A DNA stretch of 64,000 nt from Acidobacteriota bacterium (GCA_016716905.1 JADJUS010000004.1:806001-870000); one strand, 5' to 3'; shown: positions 8,747 through 17,472, numbered from the stretch's first letter. Notes: generated from the letters alone by a model not told the origin. Numbers and translations are program-made.

Positions 8747-10042
8747 ATGGACCCGCTGACCTGGAATCTGTTTCGCCGTTGCCGGCCGCTCTCGGGCCTG
8801 TCGGACCTCGCCATGCGCGAGATGTTTGCGGCAGCCGAAGAACGCGCGTATCAGCCCGAAGCGCTGATGATGCGGCAAGGGGACCCCGCCGACGGTCTCC
8901 TGATTCTGCTTGAAGGCACCGCGCATGCGCAGCTCCAGGACCAGTCCGGCGGCCACTTGCTCGGCCGCTTCAGGGGCGGCGACATCGTGGGTGAGATGGC
9001 GCTGGTCACGCGCGAGGCGCGGACCGCGGATGTGATTGCGGATTCACCCGTCAGGGCGCTCCTTGTTCCCACGGCCTCGTTTGATGCACTGGCCGTACGG
9101 CACCTTGAGCTGGGCCTGGTGCTGACGAAGCTCGTTGCGGATCGCCTCGGCCGCAGCTTTCATGACGGGTTCGGCGACAAGCGCATCGAGGGCTTCCGCA
9201 TCCTGCAGAGCATCGGCCGCGGCGGCATGTCGGTGGTCTATCAGGCTGAAGAGGTGGCCACCGGCGACATCGTCGCGCTCAAGATGATGAGCTACCGGCT
9301 CATCTATGATGCGGCCGCATTGGCGCGCTTTCACCAGGAGTCCGCGCTTCATCAGAGCCTGGATCACGAGAACATCGCGAAACTCAAGCGGTTGTTCCCC
9401 GCCTACCGTACGTATTTCCTGGTGATGGAATTGTGCGATGGGATGGACCTGCGCCGCATGGTCAAACTGCGCGGGCGGCTGCCTGAGCCGCAGGTGAGGG
9501 CGATCCTTGGCCAACTCGCCTGCGCGCTCGAGTATGTGCACGGTCGCGGCTTGGTGCATCGCGACCTCAAGCCCGCCAACGTGATGATCACGCGCGAGGG
9601 CCGCGTGAAACTCACAGACTTCGGACTCGCCGTGCCGATCGCGTTGCCCGGTGATGACGAGACGGGAGCGGCCGAGGAATTTGTGATGGGGACGCCGGCG
9701 TTCATGGCGCCCGAGCAGCTCGATCGCGGCCGCCTCGATCGACGCACCGATGTGTATGCGCTCGGGTGCCTGGCGTTTGAACTGCTGACGGGCCGGCACC
9801 TGTTCAACGCGAAGAACCTGTTTGGCCTGGTGCAGGAGAAGGCGGAACTGCACCTGCCGCCCGCGGCCGACATCGGTGACGGCGTCAGCGACGAGCTCTA
9901 CGACTTCATGTCACGCGCGCTGCGGGTGAATCCCGACGAGCGGCCCGACACACTCAGTGCGCTCGTGCCGTGGGCAGCGACGTGCGATCCGCCACCCTCG
10001 ACCGTCGCCGACGAAGGCGCCGGCGACGACCCCACGGTGTGA
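8747..10042 (+). CDS. cyclic-nucleotide-binding Ser/Thr protein kinase
   Basis: A 431-residue fusion. Residues 1-135 are a cNMP-binding domain (RQGDPADGLLILLEG, then GEMALVTREARTADV, the phosphate-binding-cassette position). Residues 150-415 are a Hanks-type kinase: glycine loop IGRGGMSVVYQA, VALKMM lysine, catalytic VHRDLKPANVM, and LTDFGLA metal-binding Asp. No transmembrane segment or PASTA domain. The architecture resembles a one-chain PKA/PKG in which cNMP would gate the kinase; class III cyclases at 10.6-14 kb and 53.6-55.2 kb could supply ligand. It is last in the operon and is followed by a hairpin. Confidence 0.85.
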   Translation: MDPLTWNLFRRCRPLSGLSDLAMREMFAAAEERAYQPEALMMRQGDPADGLLILLEGTAHAQLQDQSGGHLLGRFRGGDIVGEMALVTREARTADVIADSPVRALLVPTASFDALAVRHLELGLVLTKLVADRLGRSFHDGFGDKRIEGFRILQSIGRGGMSVVYQAEEVATGDIVALKMMSYRLIYDAAALARFHQESALHQSLDHENIAKLKRLFPAYRTYFLVMELCDGMDLRRMVKLRGRLPEPQVRAILGQLACALEYVHGRGLVHRDLKPANVMITREGRVKLTDFGLAVPIALPGDDETGAAEEFVMGTPAFMAPEQLDRGRLDRRTDVYALGCLAFELLTGRHLFNAKNLFGLVQEKAELHLPPAADIGDGVSDELYDFMSRALRVNPDERPDTLSALVPWAATCDPPPSTVADEGAGDDPTV

Positions 10043-10049
10043 TTTGAGC

Positions 10050-10071
10050 AGCCGGGTCTGAAGACCCGGCT
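10050..10071. terminator. hairpin between convergent genes
   Basis: A perfect 9-bp stem (agccgggtc / gacccggct) with a 4-nt tgaa loop lies between the convergent kinase and SnoaL-like genes. There is no T-run, so it may be a bidirectional mRNA end or a dispersed short palindrome rather than a classical terminator. Confidence 0.45.
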
Positions 10072-10078
10072 ACACCGC

Positions 10079-10519
10079 TCAGCCTTTGGGCGCGACGTTG
10101 TTGTTCCAGATGTCGCGGTACACCTTGTACTCGCCGTTGCTCTGGCGCTTGTAGACCAGGATGCCCTTGACGTTCTGCTTGATCGGCTTGCCGTAGCCGA
10201 TGATCTTGCCGGCCTTGTTACGCTTGATCGGCTTGTCCACGGCCGTGTCGTGGCCCTGGTCGAAGCCGTAGTCGCCGGCCATCCACATCACCTTCGAGAT
10301 CTTCACCCAGTGGGTCTTGTAGCCGTAGAAGTAGTCGGCCACCCATTTCCGCAGGGGGCCGTGCCCTTTGACGAGCGGGCCATCCGGCTGCATCACCACG
10401 GCGTCTTTGTCGTAGTTGGCCATCACGCGGTCGATATCGTTGGAGTTGATCGCATTGACGTAGTTCTTGTGTGCCCTGACGATGGCGGGCGGAAACTTGC
10501 TGGCGGCTTTTTTGCTCAT
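10079..10519 (-). CDS. SnoaL-like / DUF4440-type NTF2-fold protein
   Basis: About 146 residues starting at ATG 10517-10519 (MSKKAASKFPPAIVRAHK); the longer frame upstream overlaps the next gene's end and lacks family similarity. The sequence YVNAINSNDIDRVMANYDKDAVVMQPDG is the typical helix of NTF2/SnoaL-like proteins that measure a hydrophobic pocket, and WMAGDYGFDQG...VKGILVYKR matches the sheet. Such proteins serve as small enzymes, association domains or carriers; nothing here identifies the ligand. It lies 69 bp downstream of the cyclase-ATPase gene on the same strand. Confidence 0.7.
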   Translation of the reverse strand: MSKKAASKFPPAIVRAHKNYVNAINSNDIDRVMANYDKDAVVMQPDGPLVKGHGPLRKWVADYFYGYKTHWVKISKVMWMAGDYGFDQGHDTAVDKPIKRNKAGKIIGYGKPIKQNVKGILVYKRQSNGEYKVYRDIWNNNVAPKG

Positions 10520-10587
10520 GGCTGAAGGGCTCCGGTAAGAGAGGGGTGGGGTAAGCGTCGCTATTCTGGTGCGAACGCGGCCGCCGG

Positions 10588-13500
10588 TCAACTATTCAAT
10601 GTGTCGAGCAGCGCTTTCGCGTCCCTGAGGTCCCGTGTCTCGAAACCTTCCGTGAACCACCCGAAGACGGGGGCCAGCAGCGCGCGCGCGTCCTCGCGTT
10701 GCCCGCGCCGCGCCAGCAGGGTCGCCAGCGTCGTGGCGCCGCGCAGTTCCCACGACTTCGCCTGTTGCTCGATGGCGGTCTCAATCGACCCACGCAGCGC
10801 GACTTCCGCCTCATCGTCGCGGCCCTGGCGCATCAGCATCCAGCCCTTGAGACGGAGGATTTCCGGCAGCCAGAGGCGCTCGTGCCAGGCGGGCCGTTCG
10901 ATCTGATCGATACACTCGTCGATGAGGTTGAGCGCCGTATCGAGATCCCCCTGCAGCGCCAGCGCTTCAGCGAGCGCCGACCTGAGAAACGGGACGCGTG
11001 CGTGACCACCGCGGCTCGTCCAGCTTTCGATGCCCGTGCGGAGCAGGCGGGCCGCGTCCGCCGGCCGTCCTGACTGCAGGTGCGCCAGGCCCGTGGCTTG
11101 CGGCGCAGACACCTGATAGATGAACGCGATGCCCTGTTCGCGGGCCAGGCGATCAACTTCGTCGAGTCTGTCGAGGAGCCGATCGGGCTCGCGCCGATAG
11201 ACGAAGGTGTAGGCGCTGAATGTGAGGGCCCAGGCCAGGTTGAAGGCGTGGCCGACCGAGCGGGCGTGCGCGCCGCTGCGGTCGCTCATCTGCATGGCCT
11301 GGTCCGGGTAGCCCTGCATCCAGAGGAGCTGGCAGCCATACACTTCCACAAACGTCCGCAGGTCGTGGCCGGTCAGCTCAATCCATTGCTCGGCGCGTTG
11401 CGGGTCGTACAGCTCCAGCACGCGGTCCAGGTGCCGACGCGCCTCGGCAAGCTGCCCCTTGAAGAATCGGGGCACCATCACGGTGGCGTGTCCGAAGATC
11501 TGCAAATCCAGGTCGCCGGTGTCGCGGCCTTCATCGAGCAGGCGTTGGGCCCATGGCAGTGAATCGGCGATGCGGCCCTGCGTGATCGTACTCGTCCAGA
11601 TCCACCAGAGGCCCAGCAGCAGGCTTCGTGTGTTGTGCTGGCTGGTTGCCAGCCTGAGAATCGCTGCGGAATTGGCATCGATCTCTGAGGCGGCCCATCC
11701 GCGCAGTCCGGCCCAGGCCGCGTTCAACTTCTCGCGGATGGTGAGTTCGATCGCGTCGCGGTCTCCTGATGGTGGCAGCTGGTTGAGCAGCGCCAGCCCT
11801 TTCTGGAAGTGGGCGACCGCTTCCACCAGGGCCACACGTTTGATGGCGAGTTCGCCGGCGTCGCGCCAGAGGGGGACGGCCGCCGCCACATCGCCGGCTT
11901 GTGTGTAGTGGTGCGCGAGCCATTCCGGCTCGTGGGCCACGCGGCTCGCAAAGTCCGTCGCGAGGACGCGCGCAATCATCGCGTGCAGCTGGCTGCGCCG
12001 GCTCTTGAGCAGTGAATCGTAGGCGGCGTCCTGCATCAACGCGTGTTTGAAGGTGTAATTGGCGTCCGGCGGAGTGCCGCGGCGAATGACCAGGCCGGCT
12101 TCGGCGAGTCGTTCGAGCGCCGCTTCGAGGCGTTCACCGGTGAGCGTTGAGACGCGTGAGATCAGGTCGTAGGAAAACTCTCGTCCGATGCACGCGCCAA
12201 TTTGCGCAATTTCCTTGACGGGCGCCAGTCGATCCAAGCGGGCGGCCAGCGAGTCGCGCAACGAAGTGGGAATCGCGAGCGCACCCAGGGGCGCAAGCAG
12301 GGTGTACTGGCCGTCGTGTTCTGACAGCAGACCTGATTCCAGCACCGACTTGGTGAGCTCTTCCACAAACAGCGGCACGCCATCGGTGTGCGACAGGATT
12401 TCGGCGAGCACTTCGGGCGGCAGTGCGCGGCCTTCGGTGACCTTGTCTACCAACTGCGCCACCTGCGGCCGGCCCAGTCGATTGAGCGTGAGCGTGGTGA
12501 CGCCGCGCTGGCCTGCCCACGGCGGCGCATGCTCGGGCCGGTACGTGGTGACGAGCAGCAGTGGGAAGTTCTGGATCTTCGGCACCAGGACCTCAAGCAG
12601 TTCCTGGCTGGTGGGGTCCACCCAATGCACGTCTTCAAACAACATCAGGACCGGCACGCGTCTCGCCCGCGCTTCCAGCTGGCTCGACAGGGCGTCAAGG
12701 ATTTTCTCCTTTTGCTTCTGCGGCGAGAGCTTCAGGGCGGGGTATCGCGTCGTCGGTAGTGACAGCACTTCTGCTACGAGAGGGGCTGCTTCGGCTATCT
12801 CCTCCGCAGTGCCCACCAGTGCGGCTTCCATCTTGTCGAGTTTCTGGTCGGCGCTGTCGTCGCGCGAGAAGCCCGCCAGGAACTCGAACTGTTCGATGAA
12901 CGGGTAGAGCGCCGAGTTCAGGTGATAGGGCGAGCACTGGTAGCGGATCACGGTGTGCGGCCCCGTGATGCGTTTGCGCAACGCCTGGCTGAGTCGCGAC
13001 TTGCCGATGCCGGCCTCTCCGCCAATCAGCACCACCTGCCCGTCGCCGTGGGCCGCCTCCTGCCATCGGCGCAACAGGAGCGCGATTTCTTCGTCGCGGC
13101 CGATCAGTGGCGACAGTTCAGTGCCACCGTGCGCAGCCTCGAAGCGCCCTTTCGTTCGATGCACGGCATCCACGCGCCAGGCCTGTATCGGTTCGGCGAA
13201 GCCCTTGATCGTGCGCGTCCCGAGATCGGTGAGCGCAAATCCGTCGCGGATCAGCCGCCGGGTCGCCGGCGCGATGACCACTTCATGAGCCGCGGCAAGT
13301 CCCTGCAGGCGCGCCGCCAGGTTCGGTGTTTCACCCACGGCAAGGTTGGCCTCGGTATGGCCTTCACGAGACGCCTCGCCCACGACCACCGGGCCGGTGG
13401 CCAGGCCGATGCGCACGGCCAGTGGCTGCACGGCGGCAATGTCCTTCACCGCCTGGACCATTTCCAGAGCGGCGTGCACACCGCGCTGGGCGTCGTCTTC

Positions 13501-13950
13501 ATGTGCCAACGGCCAGCCGAAATAGACCATCAGCCCGTCGCCCAGGTACTGGGCGACGTGTCCTTCGTACCGCGCGGCCACGTCGCCGCAGGCCTTGCGG
13601 TAGGTCTGCATCAACTCGCGCAGTTCCTCGGGGTCCATCCGTTCGGCCAGGGATGTCGATCCCACAAGGTCGCAGAACATCACGGTGAGTTGGCGGCGCT
13701 CGGCCCCACGTGAGACGGCCGGAGACACATCGACCGCTGCCGGAGCCTCCACGACCGCCGGTTGCCCCGCCGCGGCCAACGCCTGGATCTCGACCATCAG
13801 CCGCCGCCGCGGCCCGGTGGGAAGACCGAGCTGGTCGATATCGGATTGCGTGAGGTGGGGCAGGACGTCGAACGTGATCTCGTGTTCGGCGAAGAGTGGG
13901 GCGTATTTCTCGAGGCCGACGTGCTTCAGCCACTCCGCGGTGCGGGTCAC
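10588..13950 (-). CDS. SAM domain, class III cyclase, AAA ATPase and TPR signalling protein
   Basis: A 1120-residue multidomain protein. Residues 1-60 form a sterile-alpha-motif domain (AEWLKHVGLEKYAPLFAEHE). Residues 85-260 form a class III nucleotidyl cyclase (VMFCDLVGSTSLAERMDPEE, then YLGDGLMVYFG, both metal Asp present). An AAA/STAND ATPase follows with Walker A GGEAGIGKSRLS and a Walker B-like LMLFEDVHW. The C-terminal 450 residues are TPR-like helical repeats. No membrane segment. This layout is common in Acidobacteriota and other signalling-rich soil bacteria; the ATPase-TPR part probably senses a signal and controls cyclic-nucleotide synthesis. Upstream is the integron array. Confidence 0.85.
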   Translation of the reverse strand: MTRTAEWLKHVGLEKYAPLFAEHEITFDVLPHLTQSDIDQLGLPTGPRRRLMVEIQALAAAGQPAVVEAPAAVDVSPAVSRGAERRQLTVMFCDLVGSTSLAERMDPEELRELMQTYRKACGDVAARYEGHVAQYLGDGLMVYFGWPLAHEDDAQRGVHAALEMVQAVKDIAAVQPLAVRIGLATGPVVVGEASREGHTEANLAVGETPNLAARLQGLAAAHEVVIAPATRRLIRDGFALTDLGTRTIKGFAEPIQAWRVDAVHRTKGRFEAAHGGTELSPLIGRDEEIALLLRRWQEAAHGDGQVVLIGGEAGIGKSRLSQALRKRITGPHTVIRYQCSPYHLNSALYPFIEQFEFLAGFSRDDSADQKLDKMEAALVGTAEEIAEAAPLVAEVLSLPTTRYPALKLSPQKQKEKILDALSSQLEARARRVPVLMLFEDVHWVDPTSQELLEVLVPKIQNFPLLLVTTYRPEHAPPWAGQRGVTTLTLNRLGRPQVAQLVDKVTEGRALPPEVLAEILSHTDGVPLFVEELTKSVLESGLLSEHDGQYTLLAPLGALAIPTSLRDSLAARLDRLAPVKEIAQIGACIGREFSYDLISRVSTLTGERLEAALERLAEAGLVIRRGTPPDANYTFKHALMQDAAYDSLLKSRRSQLHAMIARVLATDFASRVAHEPEWLAHHYTQAGDVAAAVPLWRDAGELAIKRVALVEAVAHFQKGLALLNQLPPSGDRDAIELTIREKLNAAWAGLRGWAASEIDANSAAILRLATSQHNTRSLLLGLWWIWTSTITQGRIADSLPWAQRLLDEGRDTGDLDLQIFGHATVMVPRFFKGQLAEARRHLDRVLELYDPQRAEQWIELTGHDLRTFVEVYGCQLLWMQGYPDQAMQMSDRSGAHARSVGHAFNLAWALTFSAYTFVYRREPDRLLDRLDEVDRLAREQGIAFIYQVSAPQATGLAHLQSGRPADAARLLRTGIESWTSRGGHARVPFLRSALAEALALQGDLDTALNLIDECIDQIERPAWHERLWLPEILRLKGWMLMRQGRDDEAEVALRGSIETAIEQQAKSWELRGATTLATLLARRGQREDARALLAPVFGWFTEGFETRDLRDAKALLDTLNS

Positions 13951-14325
13951 TCGGCGGATTTTACTCTAGTGCGTTTGGTTTCACACGAGGCGTGAAGGGG
14001 CTGAAGGGGCGTCGATTCGGCGCGGCAAGGGACAGAAGATCGCGTGATCATGCTGCCGGGTGCGGCGAGGGAGTTGCTGGGGCGTGGCGACTCAACCTTG
14101 GCGGGCTTGGGGTGAAGAGTCCACAGGATCGGCTGCGACTCGCCTCGCGGGCTGCAGCCATGCGCGGGCGTTGCAGCCATGCATCTGTTGAGGTCTGAGG
14201 GCCTGACGGATATCATGCATCGGGTCAACGAGTTAAGGAGAGGCGACCTCCCACAGCGCCTTGCATGGCTGCAGGGGTTCGTTTGGCGGTCTACTCCAAG
14301 AGTAGTTAGCCGGACTGAATTCAGG
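13951..14325. other. gene-free stretch left of the cassette array
   Basis: No convincing coding frame. It contains a GGTCAAC at 14222-14228 and a GTTAGCC at 14305-14311, 90 bp apart, with weak complementarity between the sequences just inside them. This could be a decayed attC or attI-like left border of the array, but it lacks the clear stem seen in the other sites. Divergent promoter signals for the flanking genes probably also lie here but none is strong. Confidence 0.35.
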
Positions 14326-14805
14326 ATGCGGACTTCAAGTCAACTCCAGTTCTGGTGCTGCATCCTGATGGGAGTGGCCACACTCTCCGCATGCCGACAA
14401 GCGGATGAAGTCCCAACGATTGCGCAAGCGTCAGGCGCTGGTCAGTCGGGCATCGACGCGCAAAGGTGCGTCTACCGCGGGAATGGGTTTCGGTCTGGCG
14501 TGCACCCACCGCGCGAGGTCCATCGAGTGGAGCCAGACTTATCCGACTTGCCGCCGCTCGCCGGAGAACACGTCGCCATCATCGAGGTTCGAATCGATGC
14601 GGCCGGACTGGTCACGGAGAGTTGTATGCTGCGTGGGGTTCGCGAAGACGTGGATCGCAAGGCAGTGGAAGCCGTCAAGGCTTGGCGGTTTGAGCCAGCC
14701 CGTTTGCTAGTCGCTACAAATGACATGGGGAGTGGCGGGCGACTTGAAGCCGGGACGGCGGTACCCGTGTTCGCGACGGTCACGATGGAGCTTGGCCACC
14801 GGTGA
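14326..14805 (+). CDS. energy-transducer TonB C-terminal-like lipoprotein, probable first cassette gene
   Basis: A 159-residue protein starting at ATG 14326 (MRTSSQLQFWC), which gives a lipoprotein signal ending in the lipobox LSAC. The C-terminal 80 residues (EHVAIIEVRIDAAGLVTESCMLRGV, split by VDRKAVEAVKAWRFEPARL) match the TonB C-terminal fold, which normally contacts TonB boxes. With no proline-rich linker or transmembrane anchor it is a stand-alone TonB-like periplasmic lipoprotein. It ends 12 bp before the R'' box (14818-14824) of an attC site, so it is a cassette gene whose site is now split by an insertion sequence. Confidence 0.65.
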   Translation: MRTSSQLQFWCCILMGVATLSACRQADEVPTIAQASGAGQSGIDAQRCVYRGNGFRSGVHPPREVHRVEPDLSDLPPLAGEHVAIIEVRIDAAGLVTESCMLRGVREDVDRKAVEAVKAWRFEPARLLVATNDMGSGGRLEAGTAVPVFATVTMELGHR

Positions 14806-14824
14806 TGAGCGACGGCCGGCTAAC

Positions 14825-15306
14825 ACCTATCAGCCCTCCGGTTGTCAAGACGACAGACCCGTATCGTCACCGGGTGCGTCGCGTGTCCCAGTGAAGTAGG
14901 TCGTTACGGTCGCGGCCGTCCGTCGTCGCGGTCTTCGTTTCTCACACTGGTGCGTCAGATTGCGACGGCACCCAACACCTATTGAGGCTCAGCCTCCGCG
15001 TGGCGGAGTGCGAGCGCGTGCGCGCTCGCGGCCTAGAAACTCAGTCGTGCCCTTGTACCGGCCTCCTCATGACGGGCGACGTCACCGTGCGGTGCGTCCG
15101 TTATCTCCAGGCTCGGGGAAGGGGCCGCGGCAATCGGGGCCGCGCGATGCAGCGAGGCGAAGGTGAGCGTCTCATCATCGGCGGGGCTGCCGGACTTGGG
15201 GTCCATGATCATGCGGCGGCGCTCGGGGACGCACGAGTGCACGATCCTGGGGACTCAGTCCCGAGTGGCTCCACTTAGACGTCTGGTTCGTCCCACCCTC
15301 GCCTCG
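14825..15306 (-). ncRNA. candidate bridge/seek RNA region of the IS1111-type element
   Basis: About 480 noncoding bases lie downstream of the transposase gene, the place where IS1111-group elements encode their guide RNA. Two 9-base strings in it repeat the sequences that span the element's junctions: aacacctat (14974-14982 and left junction 14822-14830) and atcatcggc (15174-15182 and right junction 16435-16443). Strong GC-rich hairpin potential exists around 14988-15026. RNA ends are not visible; the assignment is an inference from position plus these matches. Confidence 0.4.
14831..14839 (+). repeat. subterminal inverted repeat, left copy
   Basis: cagccctcc, reverse complement of 16419-16427, six bases inside the left end of the insertion sequence. 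Confidence 0.65.
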
Positions 15307-16351
15307 CTACGCCGCGAGGAACTTCTCCATCGAGAAGACGGTGTGGCGCGCGAGCATGTAGTAGACCGCGCGTCCGATCTTGTGCGCGAGGATCGAGAGC
15401 GCTTTCCCCTTGCCGTGGCGCCGTTCGAGCCGCGCCTTGAGCCGTTGGCCCTCCCGGTTCTGACGCAGAAACGTGACGGCCGCTTCTGAAAACGCCCACT
15501 TGAGATGGACATTGCCCTGCTTCGCGCCTCCACCCCCGACGACTTTGCCCGCCGATTCGTGGCGGCCCTTCACCAAGCGGGCATACGAGGCGAACTCCTG
15601 CACGCGGTCGAAGCGCGTGATGTCATGAATCTCGTAGAGGATGGTCAGCGCGAGGATCTTGCCGATGCCCGGCACGGACCGCAACCGGTGAAACGCGTCG
15701 GCATCGTGCCGCTTCGCTTCGCGGACGATGGTCAGTTCCAGATCCGTGATGAGTTCATCGTAATGATCGATCAGCGACAGGTCGACCTCGACACTCTTGC
15801 GCACGCTGGGATCCGGGAAGTGGTCCGGGACTCCGTCGCGATTGGCCGCGTAGGCCAGGCGCTTCTCGAACACGGGCAGATTGTATTGGGCGCGGGTGTT
15901 CTGAATGTGCGCGAGGAGCTCGCCTCGCTTCCGCACGAGGTGGAGCCGCCGGCGAAGCAGGTCGCGGGTCGATCGCATCGTGGCGGGGTAGACGTACGCT
16001 TGCGGCAGCAGGCCGCCTCGCAGCAGGACGGCAATCTTGTGGGAATCGATCTTGTCGTTCTTGGCCTTGCCGCCGTGGATGGCCTTCATCGCCAGGGGCG
16101 TGCCCCAGCACGAACGCGATGCCGTCGTCCGCACAGACATCGGCCAGCCAGTACCACGTGAACATGCACTCGACCGCGACGACCAGGCCCTGGCGATAGG
16201 GCGCGACGACGTCGCGGAACGCCTCCGGCGTCGATGGCATGTTCCGGTGCACCAAGACCTTGCCGGCCGCATCGAGGATGCACACGTACATGGTCTTCAC
16301 GTGGAGATCGATCCCGCAATAGTGCTCGTGTGTCTGGTTGTAGAATCGCAT
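15307..16351 (-). pseudogene. IS110/IS1111-family transposase, frameshifted
   Basis: The true start is ATG 16349-16351 (MRFYNQTHEHYCGIDLH), preceded by a perfect aaggagg ribosome site. The N-terminal half has the DEDD RuvC-like residues (GIDLH Asp, VECMF Glu); the second half resumes in another frame as MKAIHGGKAKNDKIDSHKIA, carrying the next Asp, followed by the C-terminal Ser domain (RSVPGIGKILALTILYE). The total length is 1045 nt, one more than a multiple of three, and the frames meet at a run of four G on the plus strand (16095-16098). One extra base therefore inactivates it, unless it is a sequencing error or programmed shift. Confidence 0.8.
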
Positions 16352-16418
16352 TTGGTCCTCCTTCTGCGCGCTCTGCGCATTCACCCTGCTACGAGCCTAC
16401 CGTCACGGTGGAGCAGGA

Positions 16419-16427
16419 GGAGGGCTG
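16419..16427 (-). repeat. subterminal inverted repeat, right copy
   Basis: ggagggctg, reverse complement of 14831-14839, eleven bases inside the right end of the insertion sequence. Confidence 0.65.
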
Positions 16428-16438
16428 TATGAGAATCA

Positions 16439-16506
16439 TCGGCTTGCAGCCGACGGCGGACGGTGCAAGCATTTGATTCCGCCGCGGCTGAAGCCGGGCG
16501 TTAGAC
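16439..16506 (+). repeat. attC site A, right part (R'' box is at 14818-14824)
   Basis: Begins tcggcttgcagccgacggcgg and ends with R' box GTTAGAC at 16500-16506. The two arms pair as in the neighbouring sites with unpaired G and A on one side. The R'' box is displaced 1.6 kb to the left by the insertion sequence. Confidence 0.8.
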
Positions 16507-16559
16507 CGTCGGAGGCCTATCGGCCATCAGATGTCCGGAATGCCAGCCCTTTGATTCAC

Positions 16560-16895
16560 ATGACACCCTCGGTCGCTCTTCGAGCGGTTCGCTGGATTCA
16601 CACCATCGTGTGGGCGTTCTTTGCCAGCGCCGTGTTGGCGGTGCCGGTCGCGGCATGGCAGCGCAGGTTTCATCTCTGGTTCTGGCTGTCCGCTATCGTC
16701 CTTGTTGAGGTCGGTGTCCTAGTTGTCAACCGATTCAGGTGCCCGTTGACGGCCGTGGCCGCTCGCTATACGACCGATCGTCAGCCCAACTTCGACATCT
16801 ACTTACCGGTGTGGCTCGCCCAGTACAACAAGGAAATCTTCGGCTCTATCTTTGTGCTGGGCTTGGTCCTAGGGTTGATCCGGTGGTTGACGTGA
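16560..16895 (+). CDS. small cassette-encoded membrane protein
   Basis: A 111-residue protein starting at ATG 16560 (MTPSVALRAVRWIHTIVW). An earlier in-frame Met at 16473 lies inside the attC site and is unlikely. Three hydrophobic segments are seen (about residues 12-32, 40-58, 90-108) with a conserved-looking RCPLTAVAARYTTDR between the second and third, reminiscent of DUF2784-type membrane proteins. It is the only gene in its cassette (16507-16998) and reads in the cassette direction. Function unknown. Confidence 0.6.
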   Translation: MTPSVALRAVRWIHTIVWAFFASAVLAVPVAAWQRRFHLWFWLSAIVLVEVGVLVVNRFRCPLTAVAARYTTDRQPNFDIYLPVWLAQYNKEIFGSIFVLGLVLGLIRWLT

Positions 16896-16923
16896 GCAAA
16901 CGCTCTTGCCGTTCACACAGGCG

Positions 16924-16998
16924 GTCTAACACGGCTTGCAGCCGACGGCGGATGGTGCAAGCATTCAGTTCCGCCGCGGCTGAAGCCGGGCGTTAGGC
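16924..16998 (+). repeat. attC site B
   Basis: R'' GTCTAAC (16924-16930), R' GTTAGGC (16992-16998). Arms cggcttGcagccgAcggcgga and tccgccgcggctgaagccg pair perfectly except for the two extra bases G and A, the extrahelical bases that orient attC recombination. Confidence 0.9.
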
Positions 16999-17018
16999 CG
17001 AGTCAGATTGGACGACCA

Positions 17019-17450
17019 GTGGCAGACATTCTTCAGGACTTCCCGATTCAGGTACCACCGCACCGAGTATTCGAGGGCGTCAGCCAGCCCGCCATGCTCG
17101 ATCAGTGGTGGACCCTTCGATCAAGCGGGCAGCCCTTAGTCGGATCGGTGTATGAGCTCGACTTCGGGCCGAACTATCTCTGGCATGCGGTCGTGACCGT
17201 TGCTCAACCGGGTGCCGCCTTTGAATTACGGCTGGTCGACGCCGACCGCGACTGGACCAACACCATCGTCGGATTCGATCTGACGGCATCTGGAACCGGC
17301 ACGATAGTGCGGTTCCGCCATCTCGGCTGGCCCGAACCCAACGAACACTACCGGACCTCATGCCACTGCTGGGCCCTGTACCTTCGAATACTGCGGCGCC
17401 ATTTGGAGGTCGGCGAAGCTGTCCCATACGACAGGCGTCTCGATGTTTGA
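17019..17450 (+). CDS. SRPBCC / AHSA1-like protein
   Basis: A 143-residue protein with GTG start at 17019, 21 bp after attC B. The sequence FPIQVPPHRVFEGVSQPAMLDQWW, then LRLVDADRDW and the C-terminal helix HYRTSCHCWALYLRILRRHLE match the START-like fold of AHSA1/SRPBCC proteins, which bind hydrophobic ligands in a deep pocket. No signal peptide or membrane segment. Single gene of its cassette; AHSA1-like genes are frequent integron cargo. Ligand unknown. Confidence 0.75.
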   Translation: MADILQDFPIQVPPHRVFEGVSQPAMLDQWWTLRSSGQPLVGSVYELDFGPNYLWHAVVTVAQPGAAFELRLVDADRDWTNTIVGFDLTASGTGTIVRFRHLGWPEPNEHYRTSCHCWALYLRILRRHLEVGEAVPYDRRLDV

Positions 17451-17472
17451 GTTACGGGCGCAACGGGGGCCG

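Larger units (their letters stand above)
14825..16438 (-). mobile_element. IS110-family (IS1111 group) element inserted in an attC site
   Basis: The boundaries are set by the attC site it interrupts: the left flank ends with the R'' box GGCTAAC (14818-14824) and the right flank resumes with the usual continuation tcggcttgcagccgacggcgg at 16439. Removing 14825-16438 restores a normal attC ending in GTTAGAC (16500-16506). Subterminal inverted repeats cagccctcc (14831-14839) and ggagggctg (16419-16427) are as expected for the IS1111 group, as is the long noncoding end downstream of the transposase. Size 1614 bp. Members of this group are known to target attC sites. Confidence 0.8.

Noticed and set aside
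14222..14311. A complete attC or attI site left of the first cassette
   Set aside because: Box-like heptamers are present 90 bp apart but the arms do not pair well; kept only as a weak border candidate.
15505..16161. 218-residue plus-strand frame across the transposase
   Set aside because: It is antisense to a transposase with DEDD and Ser-domain motifs and a strong ribosome site.
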